A stretch of DNA of 64,000 nucleotides, taken from positions 36,027 through 100,026 of the IMG/VR virus record IMGVR_UViG_3300043438_000976, one strand, 5' to 3'. The number at the start of each line of letters is the position of its first letter. Position 1 is the first letter of the stretch. The notes under the pieces were generated by a model. That model was not told the origin of the DNA. It did not search any database and saw only the letters and a program-made list of their open reading frames with translations. The position numbers and the translations under genes are program-made. The DNA is from a virus. Below, one piece after another: positions 20,396 to 28,722 of the stretch.

Positions 20396-21606
20396 TTAAA
20401 CACCTTTAAAATCATAATGTCCACATTCATACGCCCGTTCATAATAGTCTCGGTAGCTTTAATCTTACCAAACCAATCTGTAACTCGTCTCTGAGTGTTC
20501 TGTTCTTTAAACTCACGTAGTTGATCTGCCGGCTTACGCAGAGTTTTCTGGAAGCTCTTTTCAGTAAACTCAGCAATACTAGTACCTTTGACACTCAGCC
20601 CGGCTGATGTCTTAGCAATATAGATACCAATTTTTCGAGTCTTGCTGTTGTAAATAACTGCCGCCTGTGCTCCGATCAAGCCCGCAGCCGGCACTGACAC
20701 TACACCTAGTTTATCGTCAATAGGTTTAAATTTGAGTTTTGCCACTAGCTCTTCTGCTGGCTTAACTTTCTTAGCACGTGGCTTCTTTAGAATTTTCTGT
20801 TCGGCGGCAATCTGTTCACATGCAGCCATAATCATTTCGTAGAACTCAATCAGTTTCTTAACATTCTTTCGACTGTTGTGCTTATACGCTTCACGCAACT
20901 GTTCATCGGCATTACCACTAGCCAGTTCGGCTAGTTCATCAAAGTTTCGCTGAAAATACTGTTTAATAAAACGTGAGTGGGCGGCCTTGGCACCTTTACT
21001 ACGCAACAGATTAATAATCTTGATATCCTTGGGATTGAATGCTTCTGGGTCTAAGATCCAGCTGTCGATGGCGGCATCGAGTTCTTCGCTCATTGTGCCA
21101 GCAGCCTCACGCATACGATCTTGAATAGTAGGTTGTGCTACTGTAATTTTTGCAGATTTTATTTCTTTGTCATCTTCAACTTCGTCATCAGCACCTTGCT
21201 CAATTACCTTGGCAATTTCGTTTCGCAACCATTGTGCAGTGTCTCGACCTTGATTAAAGTCTTCATGAACTTCTGGCATACCACGAAGCAGGCAAGCGGC
21301 AACACTGCCCATAGTTGTACCGCAACGACTGTCCTTAGTGTCTTTAAATGCTTTGATGTCTGACTTGTCGTAGCCGTTTGCTGCCATCCAGTTGATAACT
21401 GCTGGCTTAAGATCCTTATTAGTCTTTTCCAAACGGTAGTAGGCCATAGCACCACGGAAGTGACGATTAAATTCTTCGCCAGTTAGCTCTGCGGTATTGT
21501 CCCACTTTGGGCTATAGTCACGTTTGGCATTCTCACGAATGCTTTGGCTAGTGATTTTTTCTTTTTTAACTTTGGGTTTGATCTTGATGCCTGCAACTGT
21601 TGCCAT
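20392..21606 (-). CDS. Unknown phage protein, 404 aa
   Basis: A basic N-terminus (IKIKPKVKKEKI) is followed by a helical segment with HFRGAMAYYRLEK, a mid-region acidic stretch (ADDEVEDDKEIK), charged helices (residues 160-270) and a Lys-rich linker (KKPRAKKVKPAE). The C-terminal 110 residues look beta-rich (QAAVIYNSKTRKIGIYIAK). I recognise no catalytic motif. It is the first gene behind a perfect sigma70 promoter, with an AAAGGAGCGACAC ribosome site, so it is likely expressed early. A nucleic-acid-associated role is only a guess from its charge. Confidence 0.75.
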   Translation of the reverse strand: MATVAGIKIKPKVKKEKITSQSIRENAKRDYSPKWDNTAELTGEEFNRHFRGAMAYYRLEKTNKDLKPAVINWMAANGYDKSDIKAFKDTKDSRCGTTMGSVAACLLRGMPEVHEDFNQGRDTAQWLRNEIAKVIEQGADDEVEDDKEIKSAKITVAQPTIQDRMREAAGTMSEELDAAIDSWILDPEAFNPKDIKIINLLRSKGAKAAHSRFIKQYFQRNFDELAELASGNADEQLREAYKHNSRKNVKKLIEFYEMIMAACEQIAAEQKILKKPRAKKVKPAEELVAKLKFKPIDDKLGVVSVPAAGLIGAQAAVIYNSKTRKIGIYIAKTSAGLSVKGTSIAEFTEKSFQKTLRKPADQLREFKEQNTQRRVTDWFGKIKATETIMNGRMNVDIMILKVFK

Positions 21607-21637
21607 GTGTCGCTCCTTTGTGTTTCAGTATGTTATT

Positions 21638-21666
21638 ATTATATAGCCAATTGGGGGCTTTGTCAA
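21638..21666 (-). promoter_or_regulatory. Perfect consensus sigma70 promoter
   Basis: TTGACA (21666-21661), 17 nt, TATAAT (21643-21638), directly upstream of the 404-residue protein; the -35 overlaps the end of the preceding gene. Confidence 0.92.
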
Positions 21667-21941
21667 GAGTCGGTAATACCAGTTTTGTCCAAATATTCAC
21701 TATATTTCAGCAGAAACATGGTGCGTTTTGGCTCGTTGTAAAAATCCAAGTGTATAGATTCTTTCAGGTATTTGTGTCCAAAATCTGAATCCGTTTTCCA
21801 TACTGCATGTCTCCTAACAGTAAATCCTAAAACAGACTTCATCTTATCTCGAATAAGCATTACACTGGGAGGGGTATCTTTAGTCAGTTGAGAATGCAGA
21901 CGGAGCCATTGCTCCAAATTTAATACAATTGGTTTGCTCAT
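21663..21941 (-). CDS. Unknown protein, 92 aa
   Basis: Begins MSKPIVLNLEQWLRLHSQLT and is basic, with paired aromatic and Arg residues (FTVRRHAVWKTDSDFG). No known motif. It starts at the stop of the 178-residue gene (TAATG-type overlap) and ends inside the promoter of the next transcript. Confidence 0.68.
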   Translation of the reverse strand: MSKPIVLNLEQWLRLHSQLTKDTPPSVMLIRDKMKSVLGFTVRRHAVWKTDSDFGHKYLKESIHLDFYNEPKRTMFLLKYSEYLDKTGITDS

Positions 21942-22477
21942 TAGAATTCATCATTTTGGTCCACGACTATCCAACCAAGTCGTTTTAGGTCTTCTCGAAT
22001 CTCATCAGTAACTACCTTTTCCGGAACATATCCGTTTGGGAACTTGATGTTTATTTCTGGATCATAATTGCCGTCGTTTCGAATACCCGAACAATACCAA
22101 TCGATGTAGTCGCCCTCTTGACGCATATCTGCAATAATGCCCCCAGCCGATCTCCAACTGGCACTCCAAGTTTTTTCAGTTAGGATAGGAATGACTGCTA
22201 ACTTTTGGAAATCGTTGTTGCAGATTGCGGCATAAAGATTTTGGGCATATGATTTGTTAGCACGAACTTTTGCCAAAATCCAATCAGTGGTTACTAGATC
22301 GTATTCCATGTTATCAATCTTGGACTCTGGAGTTTGCCATTTTAGATCAGCTTCTTCTAAAATCTTTTGAAACATGTCCAAGTAGTCTTGACTAGGTTCT
22401 TCGCCTTTTTCTTTCATACGTTCGACATATCCTTCTTTTTGAAAGGTATGTCGGTCTGGACTTTTACTAGGTTTCAT
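21941..22477 (-). CDS. Unknown phage protein, 178 aa
   Basis: Hydrophilic N-terminal helices (PSKSPDRHTFQKEGYVERMK) are followed by a compact C-terminal domain with TWSASWRSAGGIIADMRQEG, YIDWYCSGIRND and GYVPEKVVTDEIREDLKRLG. The latter pattern is frequent in hypothetical proteins of T4-like phages. No catalytic residues can be assigned. It is coupled by ATGA to the small membrane protein upstream. Confidence 0.7.
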   Translation of the reverse strand: MKPSKSPDRHTFQKEGYVERMKEKGEEPSQDYLDMFQKILEEADLKWQTPESKIDNMEYDLVTTDWILAKVRANKSYAQNLYAAICNNDFQKLAVIPILTEKTWSASWRSAGGIIADMRQEGDYIDWYCSGIRNDGNYDPEINIKFPNGYVPEKVVTDEIREDLKRLGWIVVDQNDEF

Positions 22478-22659
22478 ATAGTTACTTGTTTTGAATCTGA
22501 ACGAATCTTACGGCACTCTTCTTTAACCGCAATCGGGTAATCGGGATGAAACTCTGCAATTTCGCAGTTATAATAATGCACTCTAGGCAACCTATTATTG
22601 ACTAAAATCAATATAGGAATGCTTAGAACTATTGCAATAGTTATTATTCTTAGGATCAT
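22474..22659 (-). CDS. Small single-span membrane protein, 61 aa
   Basis: MILRIITIAIVLSIPILILV forms an N-terminal membrane helix, followed by a 40-residue hydrophilic tail with two Cys (YYNCEIAEF and EECRKI). ATG 22659 is chosen because it overlaps the upstream stop as ATGA; a TTG two codons earlier is less likely. Function unknown. Confidence 0.68.
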   Translation of the reverse strand: MILRIITIAIVLSIPILILVNNRLPRVHYYNCEIAEFHPDYPIAVKEECRKIRSDSKQVTI

Positions 22660-23492
22660 GTCCAAAGACTGTCACGTGCCTTGATCAAACGGATCATCAT
22701 GGCTTCGTCTTCAGCCGTATAGTCAGCTTCGATCTTTTGCAGTAGTTCATGTGAACGTGTGCTGAGTTCTTCAAGTTCGGGAGTCTTCTTGCTGCCAAAG
22801 AGTCTGCCATCGTTAAGTAACCGAGACTTTTCGCAGTATTCTGTCCAGCCACTTACATCGTAGGGGTCAGGACGATTGCGATAGGTTACAGTCCACCAAA
22901 CATAAAGCTCTTTAAGCTCTTTGGCACGGATAGCTTGTCCAGTGGGCTTGCCAAAGTTTAGATTGTCTTCTTCCACACCCCAGTCTGAGCCCATGGTCAA
23001 TGTCATGGCCCAGTCAAGGTGATCAAGGCCAGCTTGGGGACAACGCCAAGTTCTCCAACGCCACCAACCACTTGCATAGAATGGAGGATTGTATTTGGCA
23101 CGAGCTTCTTTGTCGCCCCAAGCAATATGACTCCACGCTGATTCTATCTCAACAAAATCAACCAGCTCATTGAATAGGCAAGGCAGAAAGCGGTTCCCCA
23201 CGTCTTGCCACTGGCCAGGCTTAATATCCCGGGGATGAGCGGTAAGACTATGAGTCCGACTAACCCAACGGTTGTTAATGTAGTACTTGATAGCATGTAG
23301 TTTGTCCGGAATAAAATAAACAATTTTTTGTAAGTAATCTAAACCTTCTTCTGCTAACCAGTAGCGGAAGTTGTGTCGCATTTGTGCAGTAGTAGTCCAT
23401 TCGTCCCATTCTTCTGATGTGCCAGCCTTGAGTTTGGCTGTGCCGCGGATCCAATCCGCAAACTTTGAGCATGTCCAATAGTGATTACGCAT
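22656..23492 (-). CDS. Conserved phage hypothetical protein, 278 aa
   Basis: Rich in Trp and aromatic residues: YWTCSKFADWIRGT at the start, GQWQDVGNRFLPCLFNELVD in the middle and YASGWWRWRTWRCPQAGLDH near residue 145. The pattern is reminiscent of a protein common in T4-like phages, but I know no function for it. It has no signal peptide. A consensus promoter inside the upstream gene (23549-23577) could drive it separately. Confidence 0.75.
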   Translation of the reverse strand: MRNHYWTCSKFADWIRGTAKLKAGTSEEWDEWTTTAQMRHNFRYWLAEEGLDYLQKIVYFIPDKLHAIKYYINNRWVSRTHSLTAHPRDIKPGQWQDVGNRFLPCLFNELVDFVEIESAWSHIAWGDKEARAKYNPPFYASGWWRWRTWRCPQAGLDHLDWAMTLTMGSDWGVEEDNLNFGKPTGQAIRAKELKELYVWWTVTYRNRPDPYDVSGWTEYCEKSRLLNDGRLFGSKKTPELEELSTRSHELLQKIEADYTAEDEAMMIRLIKARDSLWT

Positions 23493-23796
23493 TTACTTTT
23501 CCAAACTTTAAATAAAATTCTGACAGTTTTTTCTTTTCTAACTCAGCTATTATAGCATATTCGTGTCCCATTGTCAAGTGACTAATGTTCCTATGCCATT
23601 CTGGTTTATCTATAGCGTGTTCCATTACATATTGTCCAGCTTCGCTTTTTTCCCATTCCCATAATGGCTGAGCCGCATACAAGTCTGGGTCGTCAACATC
23701 ACCCATCATAAATCGGTGTACTACTACTTTATGTATTTCTACTACTCGGCTAGTACCGTTTTCTTCAATAACTTGACATCTTACTGACATGACCAT
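23485..23796 (-). CDS. Unknown protein, 103 aa
   Basis: Two beta strands (VRCQVIEENGTSRVVEIHKV) are followed by the segment LYAAQPLWEWEKSEAGQYV and a helical Lys-rich end. WEWEKSEAGQYVM resembles a short phage protein family of unknown role. The coding sequence contains a perfect outward promoter for the downstream genes. ATG 23796 or 23790 both overlap the previous gene. Confidence 0.68.
   Translation of the reverse strand: MVMSVRCQVIEENGTSRVVEIHKVVVHRFMMGDVDDPDLYAAQPLWEWEKSEAGQYVMEHAIDKPEWHRNISHLTMGHEYAIIAELEKKKLSEFYLKFGKVNA
23549..23577 (-). promoter_or_regulatory. Perfect sigma70 promoter inside a coding region
   Basis: TTGACA (23577-23572), 17 nt, TATAAT (23554-23549), within the 103-residue gene and reading into the 278-residue gene 57 nt downstream. 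Confidence 0.85.
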
Positions 23797-24128
23797 TTTA
23801 AATTGAATATGGTTAAAAATTTATCGGCGTCTTCACGTTTCCAAAACTTCCATTCTTGATAACTAAGGCGATTAACTAACTTCCAATCTTTTAGTTGAGT
23901 AGCAGACCATTCGCATCTTGTATCTAAATTGCCGTAATCTGCTGTGTAATAAAGATACTGTTCGTCATCAGATACGTGTTCCCAATCTTCTTCGATTCGC
24001 ACACGCCATGCTAGATTAACTTTACGCAATACTAGTCTAATCTTAGGTGCGTGTTCTGACATATACTTAAGGTCTTGATAATTGGGCTCTAATTGCTCAA
24101 GGACACCAATCCAGGGATCACTATTCAT
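23781..24128 (-). CDS. Unknown protein, 115 aa
   Basis: Begins MNSDPWIGVLEQLEPNYQDL; the middle has LRKVNLAWRVRIEEDWEHVS and the end KREDADKFLTIFNLKWSCQ (KFWKREDADKF). No signal peptide or catalytic motif. Coupled by TAATG with the upstream gene and a 16-nt overlap downstream. Function unknown; part of a run of small conserved phage genes. Confidence 0.66.
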   Translation of the reverse strand: MNSDPWIGVLEQLEPNYQDLKYMSEHAPKIRLVLRKVNLAWRVRIEEDWEHVSDDEQYLYYTADYGNLDTRCEWSATQLKDWKLVNRLSYQEWKFWKREDADKFLTIFNLKWSCQ

Positions 24129-24610
24129 TATTTTTTCTTTTTAAAGTATCTACGCTTAGGTTTATCTGTTTTTAAATTTAGAGGTTGGTGCTCAGTGTCT
24201 TTTAAACTCTTATCAAGTGCTGCATGAATTTCTTCAATAGTTGGACCTTCGTCATTTCTAGCAAGCTCACTATTAATTTCATTGGCAATATCTTCAAGAG
24301 GATTTGGTCCATCTACTGGCATCTTAATGCCTACTTTATTCAAGTATCGTTGATTCTTTAGGATATCAGTTTTACTATTCCTAAACAAATTAATGGGACC
24401 TCTAGCATCAGGACTAATCTGATCGTAATCTCTAACTTCGTAAACGTCGTCAATTCCTGTTTTAAGTTCGATAATGTATAGTTCACGATCGGAACTATGT
24501 CCTTCTTTTAAATGTACTAGGTCAATAATTTCCACCACTCTACCTTCTACAAGTTTACGTTCACCTAAATGAATCCAAACTCTGTCTTTAATGTTATATT
24601 CTTTTTTCAT
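24128..24610 (-). CDS. Unknown protein with KOW/SH3-like start, 160 aa
   Basis: The first 50 residues (IKDRVWIHLGERKLVEGRV, then VEIIDLVHL) look like a small beta-barrel with the xGRVxEI phrase of KOW/SH3-type folds. The second half is helical and the tail is strongly basic (KPKRRYFKKKK). Binding to nucleic acid or ribosome is conceivable but unproven. ATGA-coupled to the membrane protein upstream. Confidence 0.65.
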   Translation of the reverse strand: MKKEYNIKDRVWIHLGERKLVEGRVVEIIDLVHLKEGHSSDRELYIIELKTGIDDVYEVRDYDQISPDARGPINLFRNSKTDILKNQRYLNKVGIKMPVDGPNPLEDIANEINSELARNDEGPTIEEIHAALDKSLKDTEHQPLNLKTDKPKRRYFKKKK

Positions 24611-24963
24611 ACTATTAGTACTGCTACAATTACTAGGTAAACTAGTTGGTGGGCCATTTGGTCAAGTCCTAGATGATTCCAGAACTGAGGAGTGGTGATG
24701 TCTCTATTGCCTTTATTCATTTTAGTCCAGTCAATATGATAATGCAATACGAAATCAATAAACCCCAATAAGATTGCCCAACTTACTGGAGTGAATAAGA
24801 ACAAGATAGCCGCAGTAGCAACTCCGTGTTTAAGACTATGCTTAACACCTAACCAATTAAGGTAAATTCCTTTGTGCTGTACTTCTTCAGTTGTTTGGTT
24901 AACAAAGTCGATGTACCAATGCTTGATCTGTAACAATGCCAATATGATTAATACTTCGATCAT
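24607..24963 (-). CDS. DUF3307-like integral membrane protein, 118 aa
   Basis: Three to four hydrophobic helices with conserved polar and His positions: HWYIDFVNQT near residue 15, KHSLKHGVATAAILFLF, LGFIDFVLHYHIDWTK and LGLDQMAHQLVYLVIVAVLI. The order H..D, H..HG, H.HID, DQ.H fits DUF3307, a family found in phages and bacteria with no known reaction. ATGA overlaps connect it with galE upstream and the 160-residue gene downstream. Confidence 0.74.
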   Translation of the reverse strand: MIEVLIILALLQIKHWYIDFVNQTTEEVQHKGIYLNWLGVKHSLKHGVATAAILFLFTPVSWAILLGFIDFVLHYHIDWTKMNKGNRDITTPQFWNHLGLDQMAHQLVYLVIVAVLIV

Positions 24964-25964
24964 GAATTACTCGCTAGTTCTTTGTAAAGGTCACTTGAAT
25001 ACCATTGAATAGCATCTTCTATAATTTTTTTAGCACTACTCATTTTTGGCTCCCAATCGAGAATGCTTTTTGCCTTGGCAATGTCTGCATAATTCATAGG
25101 GATATCGCCGGGCCTTCTTGGCGTTATGTTAACAGTGATTGCTTGGTCTTTTTGGTCTTGGTATTCGATTAACATCTCTAAGACACTCTTGCCGGACCCT
25201 GCACCTATGTTAACTGCATCAGTTTTTCCGCCTGCATCAAGATACTGCAATGCTTTTAAATGTGCATCTGCAATGTCCCATATGTGAGTAAAGTCACGAA
25301 CAGCACTACCATCCTTTGTAGGATAGTCTACTCCGTAAATATCAAACGCATCCTTTTTTCCGTCGTATACATTTTGTATGCTAGGAATCAAATGCGTGGG
25401 TCTGTTACGAAATTCTCCGATCGTACCATCCGGACTAGCACCGCTGGCATTAAAATATCGTAAGCTAACTGACCTAATATTATGTGCTATGTCTACATCT
25501 CGTAGCATACATTCAACAGCCCATTTACTTGAGCCGTAACTAGTAACTGGAGTTTTAGCATGATCTTCTTTAGTAGGAAGATTATTGATATTGACCTCTC
25601 CGTAGACACTACTTGTAGAACTAAAAATAACTTTGGTTACGTTATGTTTTGCACAGGCTCGCAACAACTCGGCTGTTCCGCCTACATTGTTTTGATAGTA
25701 TCTTAATGGATCAGTAACACTCGCACCAACTTCGCTACTAGCGGCAAGGTGTATAACTGCATCAAATTGCCACTGTTCAAATAACAAGTCTAATGACCAT
25801 TTGTTGTTTATGTCTCCGCAAACAGCAGGCCAATGGGGACTTGCCCACGGCCTTGCTTTGGCCTGCATGTCAAATACAACAGGAAAATACCCATGCTCGA
25901 AAAGCATTTTTGCAACATGACTACCTACGTAGCCACTACCGCCAGTGACTAAAATAACTTTCAC
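24960..25964 (-). CDS. galE: UDP-glucose 4-epimerase (GalE-type SDR)
   Basis: Extended short-chain dehydrogenase: NAD-binding TGGSGYVGSHVAKML at residues 7-21, HLAASSEVGASV, the catalytic STSSVYGE and YGSSK (Ser, Tyr, Lys) and GalE-specific RYFNASGA, FDIYGVDYPTKDGSAVRDF and RRPGDIPMNYAD. At 334 residues it has full length. It interconverts UDP-glucose and UDP-galactose, supplying sugars for surface or phage glycosylation; three glycosyltransferases lie within 7 kb. The start is GTG 25964, overlapping the upstream small gene's stop as GTGA. Confidence 0.95.
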   Translation of the reverse strand: MKVILVTGGSGYVGSHVAKMLFEHGYFPVVFDMQAKARPWASPHWPAVCGDINNKWSLDLLFEQWQFDAVIHLAASSEVGASVTDPLRYYQNNVGGTAELLRACAKHNVTKVIFSSTSSVYGEVNINNLPTKEDHAKTPVTSYGSSKWAVECMLRDVDIAHNIRSVSLRYFNASGASPDGTIGEFRNRPTHLIPSIQNVYDGKKDAFDIYGVDYPTKDGSAVRDFTHIWDIADAHLKALQYLDAGGKTDAVNIGAGSGKSVLEMLIEYQDQKDQAITVNITPRRPGDIPMNYADIAKAKSILDWEPKMSSAKKIIEDAIQWYSSDLYKELASNS

Positions 25965-26119
25965 TTTACGTTGGCTACCTTAGTTTCTAACAATTCTTTG
26001 ATGAATTTCAAAGCCTTGCGGTCAGTATCGTATACAAACTCTTTTTCGTTGTTCTCGTCATCTCTGATTAGAATAACAATACCGTTCTCGACTTTTCTCA
26101 ATTCAATACTTTCGAACAT
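25961..26119 (-). CDS. Small acidic/basic protein, 52 aa
   Basis: ATG 26119 opens a frame reading MFESIELRKVENGIVILIRD, then a DDENNEKEFVYD turn and a helix ending in LLETKVANVK. It looks like a compact beta-hairpin plus helix. The ribosome site is AAAGAAAGATCACC and the stop overlaps the GTG of galE. Similar tiny proteins are common in T4-like phages; function unknown. Confidence 0.75.
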   Translation of the reverse strand: MFESIELRKVENGIVILIRDDENNEKEFVYDTDRKALKFIKELLETKVANVK

Positions 26120-26131
26120 GGTGATCTTTCT

Positions 26132-26830
26132 TTATTTAGGCACACTTAGGTTATAGTTGAAGTGGAATATGCCGATGTGGCTTATTTCACGACTCAACTC
26201 TTGATCACACCAAACTTCATAACCTGCCTTCTGTGCCTGTTGACAGAAATAGATATCTTCACCGATCTCAAGATTGAGCTCAGGAATATATTCTTGCAAG
26301 TAGTGAGGTTGAGGGATTTTTTCATAAACTGAACGATGTACTAATACACATCCGTGCGGTAGGACATCAATCAATTCCATTGGAGGGCTATCATCTCTAG
26401 TTTCAAATTCACGGAACTGACCATTAGACCCTAGCATACCTGTAAAGTTAGCATTAGGGAAACGGCGTCGACGATAGTTTACCCCGACAATTGGTTTGTT
26501 TCTCTTGAGCAAACGAATAGGTGCATCAATAGGAAACTTCATATCTGAGTCAACCCACCAAATATAATCGAAGTCGCTCTTGAGAAAGATATCAGTTAAG
26601 TTACGGCGAGCAATAGTAATAACTGAACCAATGTTGAATGCACAGTTAATCTTAATTCCGTTGGCAACAAGATTAGCTGCCGCCATTGCTAAGTGCTGTG
26701 CAAATTCAGCATTGACCATTTCCATTGCTGGAACAGCGATCATAATGCTAGGTGCTCTACCTTGTTGTGCCGGTGCAGCCGCAGGTGCTGCCTGTGCCGG
26801 CTTAACATTGAACTTGGGTTTGTTTTTCAT
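26132..26830 (-). CDS. Glycosyltransferase, GT-A type, 232 aa
   Basis: After an Ala/Pro/Gln-rich leader (residues 10-28) the core begins IMIAVPAMEMVNAEFA. It shows the metal-binding DxD in YIWWVDSDMKFP (about residues 95-106), the acceptor-side segment IVGVNYRRRRFPNANF, and ELNLEIGEDIYFCQQAQKAG with the GED motif of GT2-like enzymes. It is probably a soluble transferase using a nucleotide sugar. With galE next to it and two more glycosyltransferases at 30307-32399 it suggests glycosylation of DNA, virion fibres or host surface; the target cannot be read from sequence. Confidence 0.85.
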   Translation of the reverse strand: MKNKPKFNVKPAQAAPAAAPAQQGRAPSIMIAVPAMEMVNAEFAQHLAMAAANLVANGIKINCAFNIGSVITIARRNLTDIFLKSDFDYIWWVDSDMKFPIDAPIRLLKRNKPIVGVNYRRRRFPNANFTGMLGSNGQFREFETRDDSPPMELIDVLPHGCVLVHRSVYEKIPQPHYLQEYIPELNLEIGEDIYFCQQAQKAGYEVWCDQELSREISHIGIFHFNYNLSVPK

Positions 26831-26862
26831 GGGATCCTTTGTTTTATTCTTTTAATTATCTA

Positions 26863-26910
26863 AGATCAAGCACCTGCTATTACGTTCTTGATTATCGACG
26901 TGCTTGATCT
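26863..26910. repeat. 11-bp perfect inverted repeat
   Basis: AGATCAAGCAC (26863-26873) and GTGCTTGATCT (26900-26910) could form a long-looped hairpin. The right arm lies in the last codons of the LPP20-like gene. It may act as a terminator or mRNA stabiliser, or as an operator for the glycosyltransferase gene. Confidence 0.6.
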
Positions 26911-27488
26911 AAAACTTCAGTAGCAGTTTGATCTAGCGTTTTGCCGCCAACCCTACCTTCAAGTTTTACCTGCTTGTTTTGATCATAAGTAGCTGCCATG
27001 GCCTTAACATCTTGTTGACTAATTTTTAGCATAACAAATACTCTGAAGTTATTTGCTTCTGGATTAAAGATGACCATCTTCTTTTCAACGCCGTAAGTAC
27101 GTACTACACTTTCGGCGATCAAATTTACAATTACATCTTGGCTCTGAGCCCGACCTGATGGACGATCTGGGGAACCGGATTCGTCGTATCGAATAATTGT
27201 ACGATTATTCATTTCACCGTTAACTCGATCTGCAATTTTTGCTTTTGCCTTAAGTGTAGCTTTCTTCATGGCCATTTCCATTGAAGGACTTACATCTTCG
27301 GCTACTGCATAATACATACCGTTTTGATCCCACGGCTTATACCATGCTTTCATTTCCGATCCTACATCAACATGATCGATATACCAAGTAGGTACAGTCT
27401 TTTTCTCTAAATTCTCAGTCCTCAGTTCTGTCATAGACGAACATGCAGACAACGCTAGTACTGCTAGAACAATTGAAATACGCTTCAT
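26892..27488 (-). CDS. LPP20-like outer-membrane lipoprotein, 198 aa
   Basis: A lipoprotein signal (MKRISIVLAVLALSACSS, lipobox LSAC) is followed by PTWYIDH, YYAVAEDVSPSMEMAMKKAT and AKAKIADRVNGEMNNR, the pattern of LPP20/penicillin-binding-activator-type lipoproteins. These are membrane-anchored and of poorly known function. ATGA-coupled to a small membrane protein upstream. Carriage of a host-like lipoprotein by a phage suggests envelope modification or superinfection exclusion, by inference. Confidence 0.82.
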   Translation of the reverse strand: MKRISIVLAVLALSACSSMTELRTENLEKKTVPTWYIDHVDVGSEMKAWYKPWDQNGMYYAVAEDVSPSMEMAMKKATLKAKAKIADRVNGEMNNRTIIRYDESGSPDRPSGRAQSQDVIVNLIAESVVRTYGVEKKMVIFNPEANNFRVFVMLKISQQDVKAMAATYDQNKQVKLEGRVGGKTLDQTATEVLDQARR

Positions 27489-27613
27489 TTTACATTCTCC
27501 TGAATGATAATTTTAGTTTGATCGACACCTCTGTCGATAATTTTTGCAATGCCAGATGCTCCAGCAGTGGCTAGGATAATTCCAAAGATTGTTCCTACAA
27601 TAAAGTTTGTCAT
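27485..27613 (-). CDS. Tiny membrane protein, 42 aa
   Basis: ATG 27613 opens MTNFIVGTIFGIILATAGAS, a Gly-rich single membrane helix, then a charged tail ending in QENVK. The ribosome site is AAAGAG. Its stop overlaps the LPP20-like start as ATGA. It may be a small helper of the adjacent lipoprotein or a membrane effector; function unknown. Confidence 0.72.
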   Translation of the reverse strand: MTNFIVGTIFGIILATAGASGIAKIIDRGVDQTKIIIQENVK

Positions 27614-27633
27614 AACTACTCTTTCTGTGTGTG

Positions 27634-28212
27634 TTAAAATTTATCAACTATGATCCATTTTGTAGGACCATATCTGCAAACAATTCCTTGAAACTGTGTA
27701 ATGTCCTTGCCATTCCAGCCAGTTTCGAGATACCATCTACATTCTTCTCCGTTGTGGTAAAATGCATTGGGATAATTTATATGGGCTCGTAATCTACGAA
27801 CATCATCTATAATTGTTCCAATCTTAGGATTTAAAAGAGGTCTATCTTTTTCTTCCTGCTCTTTACAAACTACGAACGTCTCACTTGTTATTGTACTTGA
27901 ATATAAGCCTGTGAGCAAATTTTTCTTTGCCAATTCAGTTGCGGCACCACAGGCTTTGGCATGACTATAGTCACCTGACCAAATAAATTCACCTTTACCT
28001 TGATGCCACTTCCCGCCAGTATAGCCCTCTAGACTAGCTGTGCATTTGTATTGTCCTTTGCCAAACGGATTAACTTCGGCTACTACATTTTTAATTTCAT
28101 GTATCCGTCCGATTTCTTTTGATGTTGTTCGCTCTTTCATAATGCAATCTTGTGCGATCGCAGAATTAGTAAAGAGTACAGCAGTTAGTAAGATTTGTGT
28201 CGAAAGTTGCAT
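27634..28212 (-). CDS. Exported protein, 192 aa
   Basis: The signal peptide MQLSTQILLTAVLFTNSAIA would be cleaved after AIA, giving a periplasmic protein starting QDCIMKERT. Several Cys (DCIM, YKCTAS, ACGAA, VCKEQ, ECRWY, VCRYG) suggest disulphide bonds. No family was recognised. Its start overlaps the lipoprotein gene upstream by 28 nt. It belongs to a cassette of envelope-directed proteins. Confidence 0.75.
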   Translation of the reverse strand: MQLSTQILLTAVLFTNSAIAQDCIMKERTTSKEIGRIHEIKNVVAEVNPFGKGQYKCTASLEGYTGGKWHQGKGEFIWSGDYSHAKACGAATELAKKNLLTGLYSSTITSETFVVCKEQEEKDRPLLNPKIGTIIDDVRRLRAHINYPNAFYHNGEECRWYLETGWNGKDITQFQGIVCRYGPTKWIIVDKF

Positions 28213-28553
28213 CTGTAGTAAATCTCATCAATGTTTGCGTCAATCAAATAATCTATACGACCGTTTGCAATCTCTTTGTTTTTGGCAAACTCTTTAGAAA
28301 ACCCACCCCAAGAGGTTACCTCAAGATAAGCGTCTCGACGCTCATGTAGAGTTGGCCGAATACTGCGTAACCATTCAACCTGTTCTTTGGCAATGGTGCA
28401 ATCTGGTTTAAAACTACCTAGAGTATGCGACGACGGCAGAATACGTTGCGTAGTGCTTGCACACCCTACTAGACTAGCGGCCGTTGCAATCAGTACGAAT
28501 TTGCCAAATTTTGTGCTTAATAGCGTTAATGCTGGCACCATTTGTTTTTGCAT
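28185..28553 (-). CDS. Lipoprotein, about 122 aa
   Basis: A signal region ends with the lipobox ASLVGC, followed by ASTTQRILPSSHTLGSFKPD and a charged mature part. ATG 28553 is preferred to the TTG at 28565; a Met four codons later is also possible. Its 5' end overlaps the next lipoprotein gene by about 80 nt in another frame. The mature segment (DCTIAKEQVEWL) is similar in layout to the neighbour's (DCWNKNRINGWL), so the two are probably diverged duplicates. Function unknown. Confidence 0.72.
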   Translation of the reverse strand: MQKQMVPALTLLSTKFGKFVLIATAASLVGCASTTQRILPSSHTLGSFKPDCTIAKEQVEWLRSIRPTLHERRDAYLEVTSWGGFSKEFAKNKEIANGRIDYLIDANIDEIYYRCNFRHKSY

Positions 28554-28716
28554 CTTTCTCTGCAAATTGCAGTTGTTCAGTTAACCATCCGTTGATTCGA
28601 TTTTTATTCCAGCAATCAATTGGAATATTGCTAACTTCCGTAGGAGTTAGAATTCTATAGCTGGTAGTAGAACAGCCAGCTAACAAAATGATCACTAAAG
28701 AAAAAACCTTAAACAT
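28474..28716 (-). CDS. Short lipoprotein, 80 aa
   Basis: From ATG 28716 the protein begins MFKVFSLVIILLAGCSTTSY: a lipoprotein signal with lipobox LLAGC. The mature chain is about 66 residues and charged, with IDCWNKNRINGWLTEQLQFA. The upstream in-frame start at 28767 would destroy the signal peptide. A consensus promoter ends so close to ATG 28716 that the transcript is probably leaderless. It overlaps the following lipoprotein gene; an o-spanin-like role is conceivable but no partner i-spanin was identified. Confidence 0.72.
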   Translation of the reverse strand: MFKVFSLVIILLAGCSTTSYRILTPTEVSNIPIDCWNKNRINGWLTEQLQFAEKDAKTNGASINAIKHKIWQIRTDCNGR

Positions 28717-28722
28717 GTGTAT